The position numbers and the translations under genes are program-made. 64,000 bases of DNA from the NCBI GenBank assembly GCA_014268975.2, contig CP077096.1, forward strand, positions 4,563,501-4,627,500, in the 5' to 3' direction. Position 1 is the stretch's first letter. Each line of letters starts with the position of its first letter. This DNA comes from Pseudomonas wayambapalatensis. GTDB taxonomy: Bacteria; Pseudomonadota; Gammaproteobacteria; Pseudomonadales; Pseudomonadaceae. Below are positions 25,788-34,813 of this stretch, piece by piece. Below the pieces are notes generated by a model. It did not search any database. It saw only the letters and a list, made by a program, of their open reading frames with translations, and was not told where the DNA came from.

Positions 25788-26990
25788 TCACAGTTGCAGA
25801 CCCTGGTTGAGCTGCATGATCGGCAACAGCACCGCCAGCACGATGAACAGCACCACGCCGCCCATCACCAGGATCATCAGAGGTTCGAAAAGCGCCATGG
25901 CGGTGTCGACCTGACGGGCAAAGCCGCGCTCCTGGTCGTCGGCCACGCGCTCGAGCATGTCGGCCAGGGTGCCGCTGGCCTCGCCGCTGCCGACCATGTT
26001 CACCAGCAGTGGTGGAAACTGGCCGCTGGCATCCAGCGCCCGATGCAGGCTGGTGCCACCCTGGACCTGCAGGCGCACCTGCTCCAGGGCCAGGCGGATA
26101 CGCTGGTTGGCGACCGTTTCGCTGGCCACCTGCAATGCTTCGAGCAGGGCCACGCCACTGCCGCAGAGAATCGCCAGGCTGCGCGCCAGACGTGCGCTCT
26201 CCAGCACCTGCAGCAGGCTGCCGACACGCGGCAGGCGCAGCAGCAGGTCGTCGCGGCGCAGGCGCCAGTGCGGCTTGCGCAACAGCCAACCGCACAGCAG
26301 CGTCAGCGGGATCGCCGCACCCATCAGCCAGGGCCCAGCGTTGGCCAGGCCCTGGCTGATGGCGATCAGCAACGAGGTGATCAGCGGCAGCGCCTGTCCG
26401 GAATGGGCGAACTGCTCGGTCAGCTTGGGCACCACGAACGTCATCAGACCGACCACCACCGCCAGCGACACGCCCATCAGCACACAGGGATAGATCAGCG
26501 CAGTGCGCGCCTTGTGCTGTTGGCGCTGGACCTGCTCCAGGTGATCCGCCAGGCGCGTCAGCACCTGCGCCAGGCGCCCGGAGCGCTCGCCCGCCTCGAC
26601 CAGTGCGCAATACAACCCGGTGAACGGCGCGCCTTGCCGCGCAAGACTGCGGGCCAGCCCCAGGCCTTCGGCCAGCGCGCCGCGCACCGATACCAGCACG
26701 GCCTGCAAGGCGGGCGCGCGCAATTGCCGTTCGAGCGTGGCCAGGGCATCGACCAGGGGAATGCCGGCACCGGTGAGCGTGGCCAACTGGCGGGTCAGCT
26801 CGCACAGCTGAGCACGGCTCAGGCGCTGGCGACGCGGTTGCCGCAAGCTGCCTTCATGGCGTTGCAGCTTGCGTGCGAACAGGCCCTGCTCACGCAACAA
26901 CTGGCGCGCATGGCGCTCGCTGTCGGCCTGCACACTGGCCTTGTGCGGTTTGCCTGCCAGGTCCAGGGCCTGGTAGCGATAGGTCCGCAT
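25788..26990 (-). CDS. gspF: Type II secretion inner-membrane platform protein GspF
   Basis: 400 residues, full length. Two GspF/PilC repeats (about 70-190 and 270-395) have LTRQLATLTGAGIPLVDALA and ARLARSLAILCGSGVALLEAL, with three membrane segments including LPIMQLNQGLQL at the C-terminus. It lies 2 bp after gspE. Confidence 0.95.
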   Translation of the reverse strand: MRTYRYQALDLAGKPHKASVQADSERHARQLLREQGLFARKLQRHEGSLRQPRRQRLSRAQLCELTRQLATLTGAGIPLVDALATLERQLRAPALQAVLVSVRGALAEGLGLARSLARQGAPFTGLYCALVEAGERSGRLAQVLTRLADHLEQVQRQQHKARTALIYPCVLMGVSLAVVVGLMTFVVPKLTEQFAHSGQALPLITSLLIAISQGLANAGPWLMGAAIPLTLLCGWLLRKPHWRLRRDDLLLRLPRVGSLLQVLESARLARSLAILCGSGVALLEALQVASETVANQRIRLALEQVRLQVQGGTSLHRALDASGQFPPLLVNMVGSGEASGTLADMLERVADDQERGFARQVDTAMALFEPLMILVMGGVVLFIVLAVLLPIMQLNQGLQL

Positions 26991-26992
26991 GC

Positions 26993-28444
26993 TCAGCCCT
27001 GCACCACGCGCAACACTTCGGCCAGGCTGGTCTCGCCACGGGCCAGGCAGTCACTGGCCATGGCCACCAGGCTCTGCCGGCGTGTGGCCAGGTGGGCCTG
27101 CATCGTCACTTCGCTGGCGCCCTCATAAAGCAGGGCGACCAAGCCTGCATCCAGCTCGATGAATTCATAAAGGCCCAAGCGCCCGACATAACCGCTGCCC
27201 TGGCAACTGTCGCAACCCACCGGATGGTGGGTGGCCTGCAAGGCAGCCAACTCCGGCCACAGGCGCCGCTCGGCGGCAAGCAACGGGCGTGGCTCGGCAC
27301 AACTGCACAGGCGCCGGACCAGGCGCTGGGCCAGCACCCCCCGCAGGCTGGAGGCGATCAGGAAGGGTTCGATGCCCATGTCACGCAGGCGTGTCACCGC
27401 GCCGATCGCACTGTTGGTGTGCAAGGTCGAGAGCACCAGATGGCCGGTCAGGCTGGCCTGCACGGCGATCTGCGCCGTCTCCTGGTCGCGGATCTCACCG
27501 AGCATGATCACGTCCGGGTCCTGGCGCAGGATCGCGCGCAAGCCGGTGGCGAAGGTCAGCCCGGCACGCGGGTTGATCGCGGTCTGGCCGATACCGGCAA
27601 TGGCGTACTCCACCGGGTCTTCGACGGTGAGGATATTGCGACTGCCGTCGTTGAGGCTGTTGAGGCTGGCGTACAGCGTGGTGGTCTTGCCCGAGCCCGT
27701 GGGGCCGGTGGACAGCACGATGCCATTGGGCCGCGCCAGGCACGCGCGCAGGCCCTGCAACGCTGCGGCCGGCATGCCGAGGTTGTCCAGCGCCAGCAGG
27801 CTGGCCTGCTTGTCGAGCACGCGCATCACCACGCGCTCGCCATGGATGCCGGGCAGTGTCGAGACCCGTACGTCCACTTCGCGTCCGGCGGCGCGCAGGG
27901 TGATGCGTCCGTCCTGGGGCTGGCGTTTCTCGGCGATGTCCAGGCGCGCCATGACCTTGATTCGCGACACCAGCATGGCCGACAGCGCTCGCGGCGGGCG
28001 CAGAACCTCGCGCAGATGACCATCGACGCGCAGGCGCACCACCAGGCTCTGCTCGAAGGTCTCGATGTGGATGTCCGAGGCACGCAGGCGCAGGGCCTGG
28101 CCGAACAGGCCGTTGATCAGGCGGATCACCGGGGCTTCGTCGTCGCTTTCGAGCAGGTCTTCGATGCGTGGCATTTCGCTCATCAGGCTGTCGAGGTCAA
28201 CCTGCTCGCCGATGCCTTCGATCAATGCGGCGGTGGCCGAGTCGGCAGCCTGGTAGAGCTGGCCAAGACGCTCGTCGAAAGCGGCGCGATCGAGGCGCTC
28301 CAGGCGCAGTGGCTGGCCATGCACGCGCAGCAGCTCTTGCACTTGGTCGCTGTCGGCATCCTCGCGCAACCATAGCTGCCAGCCCTGGTCGTCCGGGGCC
28401 ATGGCCACGCCAGCCTGACGCGCCAGGCGGTAGCCGAGCATCAC
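26993..28444 (-). CDS. gspE: Type II secretion ATPase GspE
   Basis: 483 residues. The N1E-type N-terminal domain is followed by the secretion ATPase core: Walker A GPTGSGKTTTLYA, Asp box with ILTVEDPVEY, Walker B region DPDVIMLGEIRDQETA and His box LSTLHTNSA. A four-cysteine zinc module (RLCSCAEP and GCDSCQGSG) is present. It powers pseudopilus assembly. Its start overlaps the gspD stop by 4 bp. Confidence 0.96.
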   Translation of the reverse strand: MMLGYRLARQAGVAMAPDDQGWQLWLREDADSDQVQELLRVHGQPLRLERLDRAAFDERLGQLYQAADSATAALIEGIGEQVDLDSLMSEMPRIEDLLESDDEAPVIRLINGLFGQALRLRASDIHIETFEQSLVVRLRVDGHLREVLRPPRALSAMLVSRIKVMARLDIAEKRQPQDGRITLRAAGREVDVRVSTLPGIHGERVVMRVLDKQASLLALDNLGMPAAALQGLRACLARPNGIVLSTGPTGSGKTTTLYASLNSLNDGSRNILTVEDPVEYAIAGIGQTAINPRAGLTFATGLRAILRQDPDVIMLGEIRDQETAQIAVQASLTGHLVLSTLHTNSAIGAVTRLRDMGIEPFLIASSLRGVLAQRLVRRLCSCAEPRPLLAAERRLWPELAALQATHHPVGCDSCQGSGYVGRLGLYEFIELDAGLVALLYEGASEVTMQAHLATRRQSLVAMASDCLARGETSLAEVLRVVQG

Positions 28445-30396
28445 CAGTTACCGCCTTCAAGCCGCGCGCGGCTGGCCGGGAACGCCTTGAGCAAGGCGCC
28501 ACCCTCGGCGAGTTCCGGCATCTGCAAGGCCGTGTCCTGCTGCAGGCTGCGGTACTTTTCCTGGCTCAGCCCGGCAAGGCTCGGCCCGTCACGCATGATC
28601 CGCGGGCGGATGAACACCATCAGGTTCTGCTTCACGTTGCGGTTGCTGTCGGAGCGGAACAAACGGCCGAGCACGGGAATGTCGCCGAGCAACGGCACGC
28701 GCTGATTGCTGGTGGTGGACTCGTCGCTGATCAGGCCACCGAGAATCACCAGGCCATTGTCGTCGACCATCACTTTGGTCTTGATCTCGCGCTTGTTGGT
28801 GATCACGTCGCTGGCGGCGCGCGAATCGGCGATCGAGGACACTTCCTGGACGATGTCCAGGCGCACGCTGTTGTCGCTGTTGACCTGCGGCTTGATGCGC
28901 AACTTCACCCCCACCTCCTTGCGCTCGATGGTCTGGTAGGGGTTGGCGTTGTTCTGGGTCACGGAGCCGGTGACGAAAGGGACTTCCTGGCCGACCAGGA
29001 TCGACGCCTCGGCGTTGTCCAGGGTCAGCAGGGTCGGGGTCGACAGCAGGTTGAAACCGCTCTTGCCCTTGAGCGCGTTGATCAGCATGGCGAAGTTGAA
29101 ACCGCCGCCGAAATGGCCGATGCCGGCGGTGGCGCCCGTGGTGGCCGAGAGCAGCTTGCCCAGTTCCTTGTTGTCGCCGCTGGCGGCAGCGCCGGCGATG
29201 TTGGCGATGTTCACCCCGTTGCTGCCGAAGTTGACGATGCCGGCGCCGAACTTCTCGTCGGCGAACAGCCACTGCACGCCCAGCTCCTGGGCGCTGCTGT
29301 CGGACACTTCGGCGATGATCGCCTCGACCACCACCTGGGCGCGGCGGATATCGAGTTGCTCGACGATGTTGCGATAGGCCGCCAGCTCACTGTCGGGGCC
29401 GACCATGACCACCGCATTGGCGCCCTCTTCATACTCCAGGCGCACGCCCGAATCGCTGGCGGTGCGTACTGGCGCCTCCTTGCCTTCGCCGGCGGGCGCA
29501 TCGGGCACCCCGCCGTCCTGGCCGAGACCGCGCAGCACCTTGACCACTTCCGCAGCATTGGCGTGACGCAGGTAGATCACCTGGGTGTTGCTGCTGTGCA
29601 GGTTGTCGCTGGGTCGGTCGAGCTGGCCGAGCAGCGCACGGACGCGCTCGCGGCTGTCGGCGCTGCCACGCACCAGCAGCGCATTGCTGCGCGGGTCGGC
29701 CACCACCTGGGCACTGTCGGCGCCCTGCTCGCGGGCCAGCAGGCGGGTGACCAGGGGCGCGGTGTCGGCGGCGCTGGCATGCTTGAGTGGCATCACCTGC
29801 AAGGGCTCGTCGCTGACCTGGTCGAGCTGGCGTAGCAGCTTGTCGATGCGCTCCAGGTTGCTGCGCCAGTCAGTGACCACCAGCAGGTTGGCGGCAGGGT
29901 ATGGGGTGATCACCCCGACGCGTGGGTCGATCAGCGGCTTGAGAATGCCGAGCATCTGTTCGCTGGCGGCGTTGCGCACATTGAATACCCGGGTCGCCAC
30001 GCCGTCGCTGCCCTTGCTCTGCTTGCCGGCGTTCTCCACCGGCACCGGCTCCAGGCGCGCGGCCTGGTCGGGGACGATCTTCACGCTGCCGTTGGGCAGG
30101 TCCACGGCGGCAAAGCCCTGGGCACGCAACTGGGCGAGGAAGATGTCGTAGATGGCTTCGGCGTCGTGGCGATCGACGGTGCGTACCGTGACCTTGCCGG
30201 TGACCCGTGGATCGACGATGAAGGTGGTGCCCGTGATGCGCGAGACGCTGTCGATGAACTCGCCCATGTCGGTGTCGACGAAGTTCACCTCGTATTGCGG
30301 CACCCCGTCTTCGTCGACCTCAGGGTCTTCGGCCCAGGCCTGCGCAGAGCACAGGCCGAGGCTCAGCACGCAGGCCACAGCGTATCTTGCGATCAT
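28441..30396 (-). CDS. gspD: Type II secretion secretin GspD
   Basis: 651 residues. The signal peptide MIARYAVACVLSLGLCSAQAWA is followed by N0-N3 domains (YEVNFVDTDMGEFIDSVSRITG; VMPLKHASAADTAPLVTRLL; VIYLRHANAAEVVKVLRGL) and the secretin core with VPFVTGSVTQNN and the VPLLGDIPVLGRLFRSD motif. It forms the outer-membrane gate. The C-terminal tail after the secretin domain is about 45 residues; no separate pilotin gene is seen here. It lies 3 bp after gspC. Confidence 0.96.
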   Translation of the reverse strand: MIARYAVACVLSLGLCSAQAWAEDPEVDEDGVPQYEVNFVDTDMGEFIDSVSRITGTTFIVDPRVTGKVTVRTVDRHDAEAIYDIFLAQLRAQGFAAVDLPNGSVKIVPDQAARLEPVPVENAGKQSKGSDGVATRVFNVRNAASEQMLGILKPLIDPRVGVITPYPAANLLVVTDWRSNLERIDKLLRQLDQVSDEPLQVMPLKHASAADTAPLVTRLLAREQGADSAQVVADPRSNALLVRGSADSRERVRALLGQLDRPSDNLHSSNTQVIYLRHANAAEVVKVLRGLGQDGGVPDAPAGEGKEAPVRTASDSGVRLEYEEGANAVVMVGPDSELAAYRNIVEQLDIRRAQVVVEAIIAEVSDSSAQELGVQWLFADEKFGAGIVNFGSNGVNIANIAGAAASGDNKELGKLLSATTGATAGIGHFGGGFNFAMLINALKGKSGFNLLSTPTLLTLDNAEASILVGQEVPFVTGSVTQNNANPYQTIERKEVGVKLRIKPQVNSDNSVRLDIVQEVSSIADSRAASDVITNKREIKTKVMVDDNGLVILGGLISDESTTSNQRVPLLGDIPVLGRLFRSDSNRNVKQNLMVFIRPRIMRDGPSLAGLSQEKYRSLQQDTALQMPELAEGGALLKAFPASRARLEGGNW

Positions 30397-30399
30397 TGC

Positions 30400-30825
30400 T
30401 CATCCTTGCCGCTTGAAGCCGGTCACGGCGGGCCGTGGCGGCCAGGGCAGGCGCTCGCGCCGCCCCTGGTTGTCGAAAATCAGGCCATCGGCATCGATGT
30501 CCTGCAGCACGATCCCTGGCGCCAGTCGCTGGCCACGGCCCAGGGTGCGGACCTGCTGGCCGAAACGCAGCACCACCACCGTGGCGGACAGCGGCTCGGC
30601 CTTGAGCCCGCCGAGGTAGTGCAGCGGCAGGCGTGTCAGGGGGATGCCACCCTCATCGGATGGCGCCTGCCAGTGGCCAGCCATCAGGCCTGGCAAGGTC
30701 GATGCCTGTTCACGCGGGACACCGAGCGGTTGCGGCTGGCGAGTCAGTTGCAGGATGCACTGGGCGGCGAGCCAGCCGGCCAAGGTCAGCAGCAGCACAT
30801 TGGGCAGGCGCGACAGCCCGATCAC
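30400..30825 (-). CDS. gspC: Type II secretion protein C (GspC), short form without PDZ
   Basis: The GTG at 30823-30825 is preferred because it shares GTGA with the upstream gene's stop (30822-30824), the same coupling used through the operon. That gives 141 residues: one membrane segment (LPNVLLLTLAGWLAAQCILQL) and an HR domain (IPLTRLPLHYLGGLKAEPLSATVVVL). No C-terminal PDZ or coiled-coil module remains room-wise. GspC links the secretin to the platform. Confidence 0.87.
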   Translation of the reverse strand: MIGLSRLPNVLLLTLAGWLAAQCILQLTRQPQPLGVPREQASTLPGLMAGHWQAPSDEGGIPLTRLPLHYLGGLKAEPLSATVVVLRFGQQVRTLGRGQRLAPGIVLQDIDADGLIFDNQGRRERLPWPPRPAVTGFKRQG

Positions 30826-32462
30826 GACGCCACCTGGCGCGGATGCCACCCCGGATGCCCTTGTACATAGCGCACCTCGGGCCATTGCAACGGCGCCAGT
30901 TGCCAGTTCGGCGCCTGGCGCGCCAGCCAGGCCTCGACCTTCTGCCACAGCGGCTCACCGGCCTGGGCATCGAAGTGCAGGCCGAAGGTGCGACACGAGC
31001 CCTGCACCGTGGGGAGCCCGGCGACACGCTTGCCCATCGGGCTGTAGCTGACCTGCCAGGCGTGGCCTTGCCAGCGCGGCAGGTCCTGGCTGTTGTCGAG
31101 CAGCAGCGGGTCGCCGAACAATTGCTCGGCGGCATTCTCCAGCACCTGTTCCACCTGGCGCGCAGGGGCCTCGACCACAGGCGCCGAGTAGCCGCCAGTG
31201 AGGCTGATCAGATGCTCGCGGGTGATCGCCTGGCCAGCAGGCAGTGGATGGTCGTAACGCAGCCCCGGCAGCAGCACCGGCATGCTCGAGTCGTCGGCCA
31301 GTGCCTGATGCAAGAGACGATCCCAACTGCCGCCACGGGTATCACGGCGCCACAAGGCCTGCGGCGCGCGCGCCAGCGGCTGGTCAAGCCAGGCCGCATG
31401 ACCGGCGCGCTGCTGGCGCAGCGTGGTGCGTAACTGGCTGGCGCGCGCTTGGGCAGTTGGCGAAAGTCGATCCTCGAAAGCAGGCACGAAACGCGCCTCG
31501 AATTGCCACTGCCTCCCGGTTTGCTGGCAACGCAGGCGATAGACGCCACTGGCGCGGCACCCAGCGAACAGCACCGGCACCTGACGGCCCGACGCTTGCG
31601 TGACAGGCACCGGTGTCGGCCACAGATCCTGGCCACGGGCACACAGCAGGACATCGATTTCGTCGATCCGCTCGGCCAGCCAAAGGCCGGGGCCAGTACC
31701 GACATCCGCCAGGGCGACCACCAGGTCGGCCTCGCGCCGGGCTTGCTGGAAACTTGGCAGCAATGATTGGTACCACTGCTTGAGCGAGGCTTTCTGATCC
31801 TGGGCGTAAGGGTCGGTCACACCGACCACCGCAATGCGCACGCCGCCGCGCTCGAACACACGCAGGGGCTCGACACCCAGGCCCTTGGCCTGTTCAACGC
31901 CAAGCCCGGCGCCGAGGGTAATCGCAGGGGACTGACGATAAAGAGCGGCGCAGCGTTGCGGCCACAGCACGCGCTCATCGCTGCTCACACGCACGTCGCT
32001 GGCCAGCATCCGACTGCCCTGCACGCCGCTATCGCCTTGGGTCAGGTAGGCCAGGCCGCTGCCGTTCCAGTTCTGGCCGTTTTCCAGGGTCAGGCAGCGC
32101 TCGGCGCCGGCCTCGTTGCGCATCTGCTCCATCAGTGCGGCCAATACGGCATAACCGCCAAGGCGCGCCTGGCTGGCCTGGCCGGCATCGAGCAATGGCG
32201 CGAGCTCGGCATGGCCGCTACTGGCATGGCTGCCGGTCATCCACGGAGCACGCCCCAGATGGCTGACCGGCCCCAGGCGCGTGGCCGGCACCACTGGCAG
32301 GCCAGGCTCGCGGGCATCGAGGGTGTCGGCGACATAGAGCAGTTCGAGCGAGGCGTCGCCGCCGCGCTGACCGGGGATCGCGGAGCAGGCGCCCAACAAA
32401 GGCGCCAAGGCCCCGACGCCCATCCAGCCAATCACTTCGCGTCTGCGCACACTGCTCGCCAT
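30822..32462 (-). CDS. Tat-exported lipoprotein of the SoxB/5'-nucleotidase fold, head of the type II secretion operon
   Basis: The start at 32462 gives 546 residues (an ATG at 32474 is equally possible). RRR at 6-8 then a hydrophobic stretch and L-G-A-C at 23-26 make a Tat signal plus lipobox. The rest aligns by eye to SoxB-type metallophosphatases (GGYAVLAALMEQMRNEAG, VGVTDPYAQDQ, TGGYSAPVVE). The usual metal motifs look replaced: GD by ENGQN, LSHxG by LADVG, GHTHD by ARGQD. In P. putida an Xcp-exported Tat lipoprotein phosphatase, UxpB, is reported beside xcp and tat-1. I cannot decide whether UxpB is this gene or the PhoX gene, so no symbol is given. Confidence 0.8.
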   Translation of the reverse strand: MASSVRRREVIGWMGVGALAPLLGACSAIPGQRGGDASLELLYVADTLDAREPGLPVVPATRLGPVSHLGRAPWMTGSHASSGHAELAPLLDAGQASQARLGGYAVLAALMEQMRNEAGAERCLTLENGQNWNGSGLAYLTQGDSGVQGSRMLASDVRVSSDERVLWPQRCAALYRQSPAITLGAGLGVEQAKGLGVEPLRVFERGGVRIAVVGVTDPYAQDQKASLKQWYQSLLPSFQQARREADLVVALADVGTGPGLWLAERIDEIDVLLCARGQDLWPTPVPVTQASGRQVPVLFAGCRASGVYRLRCQQTGRQWQFEARFVPAFEDRLSPTAQARASQLRTTLRQQRAGHAAWLDQPLARAPQALWRRDTRGGSWDRLLHQALADDSSMPVLLPGLRYDHPLPAGQAITREHLISLTGGYSAPVVEAPARQVEQVLENAAEQLFGDPLLLDNSQDLPRWQGHAWQVSYSPMGKRVAGLPTVQGSCRTFGLHFDAQAGEPLWQKVEAWLARQAPNWQLAPLQWPEVRYVQGHPGWHPRQVAS

Positions 32463-32519
32463 CGCCCCCGCCATCCCTAACCTGAGTTCACGTTCGGCCC
32501 CGGATATTGGGGTGGCTGC

Positions 32520-32548
32520 GTGACAGTTTGATGGCAGAAATCCGACAG
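32520..32548 (-). promoter_or_regulatory. Pho box: three 7-bp repeats at 11-bp spacing
   Basis: Read on the minus strand: CTGTCGG-ATTT-CTGCCAT-CAAA-CTGTCAC. This is the PhoB pattern of CTGTCAT-like heptamers separated by 4 bp. An AATAT sequence about 12 bp further could serve as the -10. It lies 58 bp before the first gene of the secretion operon and 141 bp from phoX on the other strand. Confidence 0.78.
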
Positions 32549-32688
32549 CCGATGCGGTAAAGCTCTGACAAATCTTGTTACTAATGGCGCTAGGCTTTAA
32601 AACCCCGTTAATATTTTTGCCAATCAATCATCACACTTGCCCCCTAAAGTCGCGGTTCCTCTTACTCAGCCATTACAAGGACACCCTG

Positions 32689-34752
32689 ATGAGTCGAGAA
32701 ACCGGCGATAACCTGGACCGGAACCAGAGCGGCAACCTGCCGATGGCCAGCGTGATGGATACCTACCTGAGCCGTCGTACCGTGATGCGCGGCAGCCTCG
32801 GCGCGGCCATCGCGATGATCGCAGGCACCGGCCTGACCGCCTGTTTCGACGGGGGTGGCGGCAGCTCACATCACGATGACCCGGCCACCGAGCCGCCTGT
32901 GACCGAACCACCAGCCAAGCTCAAGCTGGGCTTCCAGTCCATCGCCGGCTCGCGCACCGACGCCTGCGTCATTGCCCCCGGTTACAGCGCCTATGTGATC
33001 GCGCCGTGGGGCACGCCGCTGAACAGCAACGGCAATCCGTGGAAGTCCGACGGCAGCAATACCTCGACCGATCAGGCCAACGCGATGGGCATGAACCATG
33101 ACGGCATGCACTTCTTCCCCATCAACGGCAGCTCCGACGATGGGTTGCTGGCGATCAACTTCGAATACATCGAAGCCGACGCGCTGCACCCGAACGGCCC
33201 GACCACCGATGGCACCGGCAAGCGCCCGGTCGAAGAAGTGCGCAAGGAGATCAACGCCCACGGCGCTGGCGTGGTGCGCCTGAGCAAGGTCAACGGCCGC
33301 TGGCAGGTAATGCAGAACGACCCGCTCAACCGCCGCTTCACCACTGCCTCGTTGATGGACATCGCCGGCCCTATGCGCGGCACCGATCACGTCAAGACCA
33401 AGTTCTCGCCGACCGGCACCCAGGCGCGCGGCACCAACAACAACTGCGGCAACGGCTACACGCCGTGGGGCACCTACCTGACCTGCGAGGAGAACTGGCC
33501 TGGCATCTTCGTCAACAAGGGTGTGCGCCCGGCTGATCAGGTGCGCATCGGCGTCAGTGCCAGCGGCGGCCAGTACAAGTGGGAAACCGTTGCTGGCGAC
33601 GCCAGCGAGGTCAACGGCGAGTTCGCCCGCTTCAACGTGACCCCGACCGGCGCCAGCGCCACCGACGACTACCGCAACGAAGCCAGCACCTATGGCTACA
33701 TCGTCGAGATCGACCCGTACAACAGCGCCACCCTTGCAGTGAAGCGCACCGCCCTTGGCCGCTTCCGCCACGAGGGCTGCTGCCCGGGCCTGCCGGTCGC
33801 GGGCAAGCCGCTGGTGTGGTACACCGGCGACGACTCGAACAACGAGTACCTGTACAAGTTCGTCTCCGACGCCGTATGGGATCCGGCCGACGCCACCCCG
33901 GCCGACCGTCTGGCCACCGGTGCCAAGTACATGGACAAGGGCAAGCTCTACGTCGCCCGCTTCAATGCCGACGGCAAGGGCGTATGGCTGCTGCTGGACG
34001 TGGCCACCCCCACCACCGCCGGGAGCACGCTGGGGGCGCTGTACGGTGATCTGCCGGGCATCATCCTCAACACCCGCGGCGCGGCTGACGCAGTCGGCGC
34101 AACGCCGATGGACCGCCCTGAGTGGACCGCCGTCAACCCGCTCAATGGCGACGTCTACCTGACCCTGACCAACAACAGCGCGCGTACTGCCGCCAAGGTG
34201 GATGCGGCCAACCCGCGCGGCCCGAACCGCCATGGCCACATCATCCGCTGGCACGACAGCGACGATCACAAGAGCTTCACCTGGGACATCTTCGTGTTCG
34301 GCGCCAACGCTGCCGGTACACCGGATATCAACCGCTCGGGCCTGACCGAACTGAACCAGTTCGCCAGCCCAGACGGGATGAGCTTCGATAGCCGTGGGGT
34401 GCTGTGGATCGAGACCGACAACGGCGAGACCACCTTGACCAGCTACACCAATGACCAGTTGCTGGCGGTGATCCCCACCGACCTGGTCGATGCCACCGGC
34501 AAGCAGATCCCGGTCAACGCCCAGAACCAGGTGGACCTGCGGCGCTTCTTCGTCGGCCCTAACGGCTGCGAGGTGACGGGGATCAGCTTCACGCCGGACA
34601 ACAAGACGCTGTTCATCAACATCCAGCACCCGGGGAACTGGCCGTATACCGACAAGGCGACAGATGTGACCCCGGCAGGGAGCCGGGTGCGACCACGGGC
34701 ATCTACCGTGGTGATTCAACGTAATGATGGCGGGGAAATCGGGACCGCCTGA
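32689..34752 (+). CDS. phoX: PhoX-family (DUF839) alkaline phosphatase, Tat lipoprotein
   Basis: The ATG at 32689 follows AAGGAC and gives 687 residues. The Tat motif SRRTVMRG (28-35) and lipobox L-T-A-C (49-52) are followed by a GGGGSS-rich linker. PhoX marks: NNCGNGYTPWGTYLTCEENWPG, FRHEGCCPGLPVAGKPLVWYTGDD, FASPDGMSFDSRGVLWIETDNGE and NGCEVTGISFTPDNKTLFINIQHPG. PhoX enzymes are Ca/Fe-dependent monoesterases exported folded. It is divergent from the secretion operon, and the Pho boxes between them predict phosphate control. It may be a substrate of the neighbouring secretion system. Confidence 0.92.
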   Translation: MSRETGDNLDRNQSGNLPMASVMDTYLSRRTVMRGSLGAAIAMIAGTGLTACFDGGGGSSHHDDPATEPPVTEPPAKLKLGFQSIAGSRTDACVIAPGYSAYVIAPWGTPLNSNGNPWKSDGSNTSTDQANAMGMNHDGMHFFPINGSSDDGLLAINFEYIEADALHPNGPTTDGTGKRPVEEVRKEINAHGAGVVRLSKVNGRWQVMQNDPLNRRFTTASLMDIAGPMRGTDHVKTKFSPTGTQARGTNNNCGNGYTPWGTYLTCEENWPGIFVNKGVRPADQVRIGVSASGGQYKWETVAGDASEVNGEFARFNVTPTGASATDDYRNEASTYGYIVEIDPYNSATLAVKRTALGRFRHEGCCPGLPVAGKPLVWYTGDDSNNEYLYKFVSDAVWDPADATPADRLATGAKYMDKGKLYVARFNADGKGVWLLLDVATPTTAGSTLGALYGDLPGIILNTRGAADAVGATPMDRPEWTAVNPLNGDVYLTLTNNSARTAAKVDAANPRGPNRHGHIIRWHDSDDHKSFTWDIFVFGANAAGTPDINRSGLTELNQFASPDGMSFDSRGVLWIETDNGETTLTSYTNDQLLAVIPTDLVDATGKQIPVNAQNQVDLRRFFVGPNGCEVTGISFTPDNKTLFINIQHPGNWPYTDKATDVTPAGSRVRPRASTVVIQRNDGGEIGTA

Positions 34753-34813
34753 GCCTGGGCCGGGCAGTCAGCCTTGTGCTGGCTGCACCGGCCTCTTCGC
34801 GGGCATGTCAGGC

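Noticed and set aside
32564-32582. A plus-strand Pho box directly before phoX (CTGACAAATCTTGTTAC)
   Set aside because: The half-sites match poorly and the spacing is off; the triple repeat at 32520-32548 is the better site.
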